Shown: in pieces, positions 35,701 to 42,301 of the stretch
Numbering within the stretch: the stretch's first letter is position 1
Layout: every line of letters starts with the position of its first letter
DNA from: Candidatus Zhuqueibacterota bacterium
GTDB taxonomy: Bacteria > Zhuqueibacterota > Zhuqueibacteria > Oceanimicrobiales > Oceanimicrobiaceae
Direction: 5' to 3'
Length of the DNA: 64,000 nt
Assembly (NCBI GenBank): GCA_029262055.1
Contig: JAJDAD010000112.1
Coordinates: 110,287 to 174,286 of the forward strand
The notes under the pieces: model-generated
What the model was told of the DNA's origin: nothing
What the model saw: the letters and a program-made list of their open reading frames with translations, nothing else
Database searches by the model: none
Position numbers and translations under genes: made by a program

Positions 35701-37254
35701 CTTGGCGATACGTGGACGAGTTTTTCACCTCAAAACGATCCTTACTATCCGCGGGTTTCAGCCGCCAATGTCGGCATCGGACATATTCCGGGCACGGACA
35801 TTTACTTTAGCCAGGGCGACGGCTCGCCGGCACGTTCAACATCAGGCCTGAATAGTGAGTTCATGTTTGTCCCCACCGGCATAGAAGGGGTCACAATCTG
35901 GGATATCGCACAGGTGCCCAACGAGATGGACAAAGTCTATCTGGCCACCAGTGTCGGGGTTGCCTATACCTCGGTATTCACGGACACATCGATCACGACC
36001 ACGGCCAAGTGGTTGCCACCCTACGGAAATTATCCGGTCAATCCGAGCGGCGGCGGCAACATGGGCTTTACGGCTATTGCGATCGATCCGGACGATACCA
36101 ACCACATTGTTGCGGCAAACGGTAATGGCATTTTTGTGTCGGAGACCGGTGGCTTCAACAACGATGCTTGGAACTCCGCATCCTACAGCCATGTGAGCGG
36201 TCTCGATGAACCGACATTCAAAGGCAGAGGTGGCCGGGTCAGCCAAATCACTTTTATCAGCAGCGACAGTGTTATTGCGTCCGCCTACACGGAACATGAA
36301 CTCTACGGCGCTTTGCTCCTGAGTGTGGATGGCGGAGCTACCTGGTCAACGATGCCGCAAGCGGGTAATCATATGTTCAAATCTGTGATCGCAGCCTGGA
36401 ATACAGCACAGGATTCACTTGTCCTGTTCGCTGCAGGCGGTGGTGTGGCCGAAGATCCGGTTACCCACTCAGTGGTCATAGATTCCGGCGCGGTTTACAA
36501 ATCTCTTGATGGTGGGGCAACCTGGAGTCGGCCTTCTCTGGCACCGCACGGGACCTTCAACCCGGCTCCTTTTCCGCTGCCGGTCAATGAGATCATGGCA
36601 AAGCCCGGCAGTCTCGATACCCTTTACCTGGCCTGCGGCGAGAACTTGAGCAATGCCATCGTGCGGACTTTCGATGGCGGCCATACGCTGGAGTCCATCA
36701 GCATGCAGGCGATTGGCGCGCGCGAGGGCGCTTTTGAAGCCGTCGCCATTAACAAGAATCATCCCGACAGCATCTATTTTGCAGTCCGGCGCGACATTCT
36801 TGTTTACGATGCCGTTTCCGACCTGGCGACGACGCTGTTCCGGGGATACCCGGGCGAATTGACGCACACGCTGCTTTATGATGATCTGACCATGGGTTCA
36901 TCGTCCGGTTTCTACCAAGTGAAATCCTCAGGCTCAGTTCCGACCGGGGTATCCGACAAGCCCAAGACCTTGCCGAACCGGATCGAGCTGTTACAGAATT
37001 ATCCCAATCCGTTTAACCCGTCTACTCGCATCGTGCTTAAGTTGCCACAGGATGGACGAGCCAAGCTGGTGGTGTACAATATCCTCGGCCAGCGAGTTGC
37101 GGAATTGCTGTCAGACCAGTTAACTGCCGGGAGACACGAGGTCTTGTGGCAGCCTCGAAATCTGGCCAGCGGTGTTTACATTTATCGTCTGACCGTCGCC
37201 TTCGCACCGGGCCGCGAACAGGTGTTGTCGAAGAAGCTGATGTATCTGAAGTAG
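32785..37254 (+). CDS. Giant secreted protein: four cohesin-like repeats, sialidase-like propeller, T9SS sorting domain
   Basis: 1489 residues from the ATG at 32785 (TAGGAGGA upstream; an earlier in-frame start lacks one). A Sec signal peptide covers residues 1-30. Four repeats of about 150 residues follow (about 36-650), each with a P(A/V)DSxxx core, a W-rich strand and a FIG/FLG end, resembling cohesin-type beta-sandwich modules. Repeats 1 and 3 (start HxLLGxPP) are alike, as are 2 and 4 (start LFAxxxTxxHP). Residues about 660-1400 form sortilin/BNR-type propellers (FVFRTTDAGSNWDI, LWRSYDAGDTWTKV, LLSVDGGATW). The end is a type A sorting domain (LLQNYPNPFNPSTRI). Function unknown; surface adhesion is possible. 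Confidence 0.88.
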   Translation: MRRSNLVFVVVVLMFFSIITAVDGYNVFSQQPPPPPEHGLLGMPPVMFFAPGDSVEVPLEVFEPVPADSQVSGVAMTIRKSSSDFAFLGAIDTTATVLQDWSFAVTTGADSLRIEATAPAGVFLEHAEGPPARLFDFRGNIAPAALEGDSMKLWLESVSFISRGNEVAFADSEFQALTVFIGEPGEHEDGLFAISDTAAHPGETVPLQFLALQPLPADSQLSRIKFVVHALPPDFSWDVNAVSLAPALAGWTLNTNGAADSLQVEVTAPTNTFLVHDGFSDLHLLTLVGTVAQTAPTNHFMEIVVGHLAVTVHGVDVTVDPQAIKGGGVFVIGDPGPSPPPPGGQHALLGFPPHLNFPPGADAFLPLLFFGPVPADSMINGFSFTAFANSPLFTFDPVVDTLQSALRGWDILVTGDADSVDFEATAPAGLFFVHEDGPPAKLALLKGFIVPEAPLGDSIEIGLRNIFVSRNGVALPVPDSLVQHGRIFIGDGGPPPDGGPGDDHTLFAFLETGSHPDSSFALEFAVMQPVPVDSQVSRIRAVIKVLPPYLNWDNNGHVLSAALSSWSFVSTADTDSMTFDLQAPAGEYLSHHDDDPFVLVTFVGEVDGSAPVNGEVLVLPEKLFVTHGGIEELLPPKAVGPGRIFLGMGGIHPPLPPIPPLATTEGRTNLGLYGGTVMDMAFDTAHGLMFAAVAAPQSVFASADSGLTWYAAFPSDSLEFLTNFQTRGFGGRALQVEASDGYCYARTSQEAGTLTGSQVSTDGVNWRTLLDGYSAENELRAAFGGSVQGPYAIGALSSSGATALVSAGNFVFRTTDAGSNWDITVVPDPSSMSSHRQVESLELRRSDASGQSFYVSMSESFDRPGEEFYRTSDGTNFTRLYVASGPDTAHIVSAIASHPSASDSLWVSAFDPANPGVNGLWRSYDAGDTWTKVFATGNPFMVPSATIYEDASYPGPGNIRLFLVGEDRYSDDLGDTWTSFSPQNDPYYPRVSAANVGIGHIPGTDIYFSQGDGSPARSTSGLNSEFMFVPTGIEGVTIWDIAQVPNEMDKVYLATSVGVAYTSVFTDTSITTTAKWLPPYGNYPVNPSGGGNMGFTAIAIDPDDTNHIVAANGNGIFVSETGGFNNDAWNSASYSHVSGLDEPTFKGRGGRVSQITFISSDSVIASAYTEHELYGALLLSVDGGATWSTMPQAGNHMFKSVIAAWNTAQDSLVLFAAGGGVAEDPVTHSVVIDSGAVYKSLDGGATWSRPSLAPHGTFNPAPFPLPVNEIMAKPGSLDTLYLACGENLSNAIVRTFDGGHTLESISMQAIGAREGAFEAVAINKNHPDSIYFAVRRDILVYDAVSDLATTLFRGYPGELTHTLLYDDLTMGSSSGFYQVKSSGSVPTGVSDKPKTLPNRIELLQNYPNPFNPSTRIVLKLPQDGRAKLVVYNILGQRVAELLSDQLTAGRHEVLWQPRNLASGVYIYRLTVAFAPGREQVLSKKLMYLK

Positions 37255-37667
37255 GCCGATATTTGTACTTGTCTGTCCGGAGAAGCCCCGTCAATGCCGT
37301 TAGGTTTGGCGGGGCTTCCCGTTTCTTGATGAACCAGTCGGACGGTTTCATGGTGGTGTGAAAATCGGCCTGGCAGCGGGTGTGAACCTTTACGGCCGGA
37401 TGCCGGTTGTGTCCGTTCTTCTCCTTGCTCTTTTTCATCGGCTATTGACACCGATGATTAGGTGTTGTCTGCCCGAAAACAGAACTCCCATCATTGTGGA
37501 ATTGTGGTGCTGACAGCAGGACGTGAGGCAGCTGAGTCAACCAAGACGCTTGTTTCCTGCTGGAGAATTTATTGGCAATCGTAGGAAGACTAATCTATAT
37601 TGTTTCGGACTTGCGTGCCACGGCGTCGATTCATGACATCCGAAAGGGCTAAGACCGGAAACAGAAA
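37255..37667. other. Non-coding interval before the XRE regulator
   Basis: 413 nt. A GAAGCCCCG/CGGGGCTTC stem with a 19-nt loop (37282-37318) follows the giant gene and could be a poor terminator, as it lacks a T-run. A promoter for the next gene is listed separately. I see no other feature. Confidence 0.5.
37572..37601 (+). promoter_or_regulatory. Candidate promoter of the XRE-family regulator gene
   Basis: TTGGCA (37572-37577) and TATATT (37596-37601) at 18-nt spacing, 66 nt before the start codon. Confidence 0.45.
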
Positions 37668-39188
37668 ATGACGTATAGTGCTGACAACCTCAGGCTTATC
37701 CTGGGATTGAAGCTGAAACAGTTCCGCCAGAAAAAGGGCCTCTCCCTTAAAGAACTGGCGGCCGCGGCCGGGCTATCGATCTCATTTTTGAGTGAGATTG
37801 AGAAAGGCAAAAAATATCCCAAGCCGGAAAAACTGATGTCCATCGCCGGCGCGCTGGATGTGGCTTTTGACGACCTGGTCTCTCTGAAGGTCGACAAGGA
37901 TTTGGACCCGTTAACCTCCCTGCTGGAGTCGCCGTTTCTCAAAGAATTTCCGTTTGATATCTTCGGCATTACCGCGCGCGATTTGATGGACCTGGTTACG
38001 ACCACGCCCAATAAAGCAGGAGCGTTTCTCCGTACTTTTCTCGAACTCGGGCAAACGTACGATATGCGGGTTGAGCATTTCCTGCTGGCCGCCCTGCGTT
38101 CCTACCAGAAGATGAATCAAAACTACTTCGGTGAGATCGAACGCGCAGTGGACCGTTTCGTGACTCAGCGGGGGTGGGTTGGCCGACAGAGCATCGAGTT
38201 CGAAGAACTGCGAGAGATATTTTCCGACCTGATGGGCAGTAGTGTGGAAGAATCCGGCTTTGAGCGCTTCCCTGCCCTGAAGGTTTTCCGGTCTATCTGG
38301 CTCAATAGCGACCCGCCTCGTCTGGTCATCAACCAGAATCTTTTGCCAAGCCAGAAAGCATTCATTCTCGGTCGCGAACTGGGATATGAGTTTCTTGGAC
38401 TGAAGGAACGGACCAGCACGTCCTCCTGGATAAAGGTTGAGAGCTTTGAGCAGGTGCTGAACAACTTCAGGGCGTCTTACTTTGCGGGCGCACTGCTCAT
38501 CAATCGCTCTCTGCTGCAGGAAGAGCTAAGGGGATTCTTCAGGAGGAAGCGTTGGGACACGGATCTGTTCGTCAAAATGATGTCTAACTACAATGCGACC
38601 CCGGAGATGTTTCTTTATCGACTAAGCCAGATCATTCCAAAATTTTTTGGTTTGAATGAAATCTACTATGTTAGGTTTAGCAACAAAGCCGGGAGTGAGC
38701 GTTTTCGTATCACCAAGGAATTGAATATGTCGCGCGTGGTGGTGCCGCATGGTATCGGTCTCAATGAGCATTATTGCAGACGTTGGCAGGGGATTCGGCT
38801 CTTGCTGGAGTTGGCGGAAAAGCAACAGCAAGGCTCGGCCTCGCCTCAGATCGTGTCGGCGCAGCGGTCGCATTTTGTCGATGGCGGCGTTGAGCTATTT
38901 GATATTACGCTTGCTAGGCCCCTTGCTTTGACCGAAGGGACTAATTCGAGTATCTCGCTGGGGTTTGCGATGAACGATGATTTTAAATCTGTGGTCAAGT
39001 TCTGGCAGGATCCTGCTGTGGCAAAAATGGACGTCAATGAGACTTGCGAGCGTTGCGGCTTGTCATCCTCGGCCTGCAGCGAACGTGCGGGCGCGGCAGA
39101 TCTTTACGACCGCAAGCACACGCAATTGGTGCTGGAAAACACGTTGCAGGATTTTCTGCATGAAGCAGAGGCTGGAGAGGCTGGTTAA
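37668..39188 (+). CDS. XRE-family regulator with decayed ImmA/IrrE-type domain (ScfR/RamB-like)
   Basis: 506 residues. Residues 8-65 are a Cro/C1 helix-turn-helix (LKQFRQKKGLSLKELAAAAG, LSISFLSEIEKGKKYPKPEK). The middle resembles the ImmA/IrrE peptidase-like domain of short-chain-fatty-acid regulators, but the zinc site is lost: KAFILGRELGYEFLG stands where HELGH would be. The C-terminus has a CERCGL-x6-CSER cluster, matching the Cys-containing DUF2083-like end of RamB/ScfR regulators. It is probably a cytoplasmic metabolite-responsive regulator without protease activity. It ends 4 nt into the convergent GroES-like gene. Confidence 0.8.
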   Translation: MTYSADNLRLILGLKLKQFRQKKGLSLKELAAAAGLSISFLSEIEKGKKYPKPEKLMSIAGALDVAFDDLVSLKVDKDLDPLTSLLESPFLKEFPFDIFGITARDLMDLVTTTPNKAGAFLRTFLELGQTYDMRVEHFLLAALRSYQKMNQNYFGEIERAVDRFVTQRGWVGRQSIEFEELREIFSDLMGSSVEESGFERFPALKVFRSIWLNSDPPRLVINQNLLPSQKAFILGRELGYEFLGLKERTSTSSWIKVESFEQVLNNFRASYFAGALLINRSLLQEELRGFFRRKRWDTDLFVKMMSNYNATPEMFLYRLSQIIPKFFGLNEIYYVRFSNKAGSERFRITKELNMSRVVVPHGIGLNEHYCRRWQGIRLLLELAEKQQQGSASPQIVSAQRSHFVDGGVELFDITLARPLALTEGTNSSISLGFAMNDDFKSVVKFWQDPAVAKMDVNETCERCGLSSSACSERAGAADLYDRKHTQLVLENTLQDFLHEAEAGEAG

Positions 39189-39568
39189 TCTTCGAGGTCC
39201 ATGCCGGAAAAATCATCGCGCATGAGGACAAGAATGGCAGACTGCGGTACGACCAGGAATGGTTTGCCTTCAAACTCTATTTCGATGGCGTGACCGTTCA
39301 GAAAAATTGCGTAGTCACCGACCTGGGCCTGCAACGGGACATACTTGATCTCGTCGCCGCCTGATGAGGACCACGGTTCATCCTTCATAGAACTTGGGTC
39401 GGGCATAGGATAACCCGGTCCCACTTTCACCACGTATCCACCTCTGACTTTCTCCTTTTCTTTCACTCCGGGAGGCAAATACAATCCGAAATCGGTGCGG
39501 TCCTGATTCTTGTCCGCATCGATCAAGAGCCGGTCACCGACTACAATTAGTTGCTTTTTCTTAGGCAT
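39185..39568 (-). CDS. GroES/Cpn10-like protein in a molybdo-hydroxylase-type operon
   Basis: 127 residues starting MPKKK; the ATG at 39568 overlaps the upstream gene stop (an ATG at 39574 is possible). The Cpn10 pattern is present: LIVVGDRLLIDADK, GLYLPPG, VVKVGPG, VPLQAQVGDYAIFL and FLVVPQSAILVLM. A 25-residue insertion (MPDPSSMKDEPWSSSGGDE) lies where the roof/linker varies. No groEL is next to it. Translational coupling to the [2Fe-2S] subunit gene suggests a maturation or chaperone role for that complex, or a chance arrangement. Confidence 0.8.
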   Translation of the reverse strand: MPKKKQLIVVGDRLLIDADKNQDRTDFGLYLPPGVKEKEKVRGGYVVKVGPGYPMPDPSSMKDEPWSSSGGDEIKYVPLQAQVGDYAIFLNGHAIEIEFEGKPFLVVPQSAILVLMRDDFSGMDLED

Positions 39569-40035
39569 CACCATTTCCCGCGTATCTTGTCAATCGCTTC
39601 CATAACATTCGACAGGTCATTTAGTGTGGCCTTGCAAAAGCACCTGCTGCCTCTCAGCGCGTCTTTTACGTCTTCCTCGGGTGGTTCGGGATTGGCCTCA
39701 AGCAATGCCATTATAGAGACCATCATGCCTGGAATGCAGTAACCGCAGTCCAGGTCAACCAGATTCATCAATGCTTCCTTCAGGGAAGTGTAGCGACTGT
39801 CAGAACGAAAGCCTTCATAGGTCGTGACAGACTTTCCTTCAACCTGGGCGGCCAGCCGGCTGCAGGAATGTACCGCCCGGCCATCGACAATGACGCTGCA
39901 ACTGCCACATTGGCCGTCCTCGCAACCGTGCTTCACACTCCAAAATCCTTTGGCCCGCAGCAGGTCAATCAGTGTTCTGTAGGCCGGCACCTCGACCTGG
40001 ACATCCTGCTGATTAATGGATAAACTTACTTTCAT
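39568..40035 (-). CDS. [2Fe-2S] small subunit, xanthine dehydrogenase/CO dehydrogenase (CoxS) family
   Basis: 155 residues. The plant-type cluster motif is GCEDGQCGSCSV followed by a fourth Cys in VHSC. The second cluster motif is DCGYCIPGMM plus CFC. All eight Cys ligands expected for a CoxS-type protein are therefore present. It would pass electrons between a molybdopterin subunit and an FAD subunit. Its ATG overlaps the end of the FAD-subunit gene by 4 nt. The catalytic molybdopterin subunit gene is not in this cluster. Confidence 0.9.
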   Translation of the reverse strand: MKVSLSINQQDVQVEVPAYRTLIDLLRAKGFWSVKHGCEDGQCGSCSVIVDGRAVHSCSRLAAQVEGKSVTTYEGFRSDSRYTSLKEALMNLVDLDCGYCIPGMMVSIMALLEANPEPPEEDVKDALRGSRCFCKATLNDLSNVMEAIDKIRGKW

Positions 40036-40892
40036 TCCGATGTTCCTGACATGTCCTGTGCTTGCTCAAGGCAGTCGTAAAGTACTCTTTTTATCAGGGA
40101 GGGGGCGACAGCTTTGCGGTATTCTTCACTGGCAAAAGAGTCACTAATCGGCTCATATACAGCTTCGGCCATCTCCATTGCATCGGCAATCGATGACCCG
40201 TCCAACGGTTTGCCCTCTAGAAATTCTTCTATGCGATGCAACCTTTGTGGAACTCTGGGTGTGCCGGTAATTGCCAGCTTTGCTTTTTGACAGAGACCTT
40301 TCTTAAAGGTCACACGGCCGGCAGCACAGATGATTGGCCTGTCCATATCCGAGAGAATGGGCGCCACTGCAGCATAGCTATGCGCCGGCAGTTTCGGGAT
40401 GACAACTTCAATCAGGAGCCCGCCGCCGAGGCCTTTCTTATCCAGAAAAACGTTCATGGCCAGAGCGAATTCTTCACCACCTGCTATTCTGACCTGAGCT
40501 TGCAGGACGAGCATGGTACAATAAAAAAGCGACAGGGGCCCACTTGTGACTAATTCTCCACCCACGGTGGAGGTGTTTCGTACCATGATTGAGTGGCTGG
40601 TCAGATGGGCAGCGCGGGAGATTATCCCGCCGGCAGCATTACCCAGGATCCTGTTTTCGACAATTTGCTGGATTGGTGTGGTTGCGCCGATTCGAATCTC
40701 TCCAGAACCTTCCTTAATGTAATCGAGCCCGAGAGAAGTGATGTCGACAAGTTCTTTTACAATGTTGTTTTCGTTAAGGATAAGCTTGGTGCCGCCGGCC
40801 AGAACCAGGATAGAACCTGAGTTCTTTTCCAGCAGAGCTAGCGCTGAAGGGATTGATTGCGGGCGATAATAGCCTTTGAGATTAGATAACAA
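40032..40892 (-). CDS. FAD-binding subunit, molybdenum hydroxylase (CoxM) family
   Basis: 286 residues, apparently from a TTG start. It has the CoxM/XdhB fold marks: YYRPQSIPSALALLE, LVLAGGTKLIL (FAD diphosphate loop), IRIGATTPIQQI, NTSTVGGELV (usual form NxATxGGN) and the C-terminal CO_deh_flav_C region. It is probably an electron-transfer partner of the [2Fe-2S] subunit encoded next. It is the first gene of a three-gene minus-strand operon. The GG(D/N) segment reads GGELV, slightly off consensus, so FAD binding should not be assumed. Confidence 0.88.
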   Translation of the reverse strand: MLSNLKGYYRPQSIPSALALLEKNSGSILVLAGGTKLILNENNIVKELVDITSLGLDYIKEGSGEIRIGATTPIQQIVENRILGNAAGGIISRAAHLTSHSIMVRNTSTVGGELVTSGPLSLFYCTMLVLQAQVRIAGGEEFALAMNVFLDKKGLGGGLLIEVVIPKLPAHSYAAVAPILSDMDRPIICAAGRVTFKKGLCQKAKLAITGTPRVPQRLHRIEEFLEGKPLDGSSIADAMEMAEAVYEPISDSFASEEYRKAVAPSLIKRVLYDCLEQAQDMSGTSE

Positions 40893-41730
40893 GAGGTGTC
40901 CCGTGAGCCTTGTTTTTTGTCAAGCTTGACCTAGGAGTCGTTATCGTAGCGAAACTCCAAATATACCATAAACAGAGATGCATGTCAACTCAAATAGTAA
41001 AGCCGTCAATAAGAACGGCATTGGTGATTCCGCACCAGGCTGGCTCTGTATCTACTTACAATTAGTTGCTTAATTATCCTGAGAGCGCGTTTTTGAACAG
41101 AAACGGCTATGGAGTGTGGACAGGGCAATTGTAGACTTTTCCGACAGAATGATAGCCTCCCTCGACTTACTCCGGGCGTACTGAGATAGATTGCGGTCGG
41201 GTTCATGCTGGAGCACGGCAGAACCGGCGTTGTGCAGTTAGCATTTCAAAGAACAATTAACAATCTTTAATTTTCTTCTAAAGTTGAAATCGGCATCTTG
41301 CCGATGAAGTCTTAGGTGTATGTTGCAACTTTCGTTGGACGAACCAGGTGCCATGCGCACAATCTTCCTTGTAGATAAGTCATGCAGGGTGAGCATGACT
41401 CTCTGCGAAGGTTTGTGCCTTTTTGAGACAATGTCCGTGCCGCTAGCAATAATTGTTTTGCAGGGAGCCATGAAGCTTTACTCGTGACGCATCTAGTCAT
41501 GGGTTGAAGTGCTTAATTAATAGCTGGTTGTAGGCAACGAAGCGATCTGCCGTTTTTTGGTACGCTTGTTGTATACAAATTCTAAATGCTCTGAATTCAT
41601 TTTGACCTTATTTTGGCACTTATTGGTCCGAATATTGACTCGCGTACGATGATTTTCGTCAGGACTAGTGCAAAGGCAAGCCATGATAATCAATACCTTG
41701 ATCGAATTCTAAAAAAGGTGACCGATAGAA
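40893..41730. other. Long non-coding interval upstream of the exopolysaccharide locus
   Basis: 838 nt without a believable gene. It holds a perfect palindrome TTGTATACAA (41569-41578) and a TCGGCA/TGCCGA hairpin (41290-41304). Being upstream of a 22-kb operon, it probably carries the promoter and operators, but I cannot name a clear -35/-10 pair. The composition is AT-richer than the flanking genes. Confidence 0.5.
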
Positions 41731-42261
41731 ATGAGATCCTATGTGCAAAGTCTGTTAAGTAAGAATTCATTGCCTTTATTGACTGGCCTTGTTGTCCTTC
41801 TTCTTGTCAACATTGATACCTCGATGGCTCAAGATTATTTGGTTGGCTCTGAGGAAGGTCAGCTGCAGATGATCGTTCATATAGTAGGGGAGGTCAAGCG
41901 CCCTGGTGAGTATCGAGTTGGCGACAAAACCAACTTGCTTGAACTTTTCTCCAAGGCAGGAGGTCCGACCCAGTTTTCGAAGCTGAGCGGTGTAACCATC
42001 AGTCGTGTTCAACACGGCGTTGCTTCAAACGGCAGAAGTGGCAGCGGCCATCTGTCGCTCGGCAACCAGATCATCAAAGTGAATCTCGACAAACATCTGA
42101 AACAGAGGAATGCGACGTCTCCGCCTGAGTTGAAGCCGGGCGATGTGGTGTTTGTACCGAGAAACTCCTGGAGCACATGGCGAAATGTCGCTACGATTCT
42201 CAGGGATGTTGGAGTACCGATAGGTCTGTACCTTGCCTACGTGCGTGCCAACAGGAACTAA
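41731..42261 (+). CDS. Short SLBB-domain polysaccharide export protein
   Basis: 176 residues with AGGTGA upstream of the ATG and a Sec signal peptide ending near MAQD. Residues about 48-150 form one SLBB domain (VHIVGEVKRPGEYRVGD, LLELFSKAGGPT, LKPGDVVFVPR). A C-terminal hydrophobic helix (VGVPIGLYLAYV) follows. It lacks the PES/Poly_export domain found before SLBB in Wza proteins, so it is shorter than a full outer-membrane exporter. It heads the plus-strand operon, directly before the Wzc-like gene, and may be an accessory to a complete Wza encoded elsewhere. Confidence 0.82.
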   Translation: MRSYVQSLLSKNSLPLLTGLVVLLLVNIDTSMAQDYLVGSEEGQLQMIVHIVGEVKRPGEYRVGDKTNLLELFSKAGGPTQFSKLSGVTISRVQHGVASNGRSGSGHLSLGNQIIKVNLDKHLKQRNATSPPELKPGDVVFVPRNSWSTWRNVATILRDVGVPIGLYLAYVRANRN

Positions 42262-42301
42262 TCCAGGTCCGGGAACTCTTAGAAGGTGACAGGAGCTTTA
42301 A

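Noticed and set aside
39542..41070. 15-bp direct repeat TACAATTAGTTGCTT (one copy in the GroES-like gene, one in the 40.9-41.7 kb gap)
   Set aside because: Similarity stops at once on both sides and the second copy is not in a GroES-like context; treated as chance.
41612..41630. Possible sigma-54 promoter (TGGCAC) upstream of the exopolysaccharide operon
   Set aside because: The GC element does not fall at the required distance from the GG.
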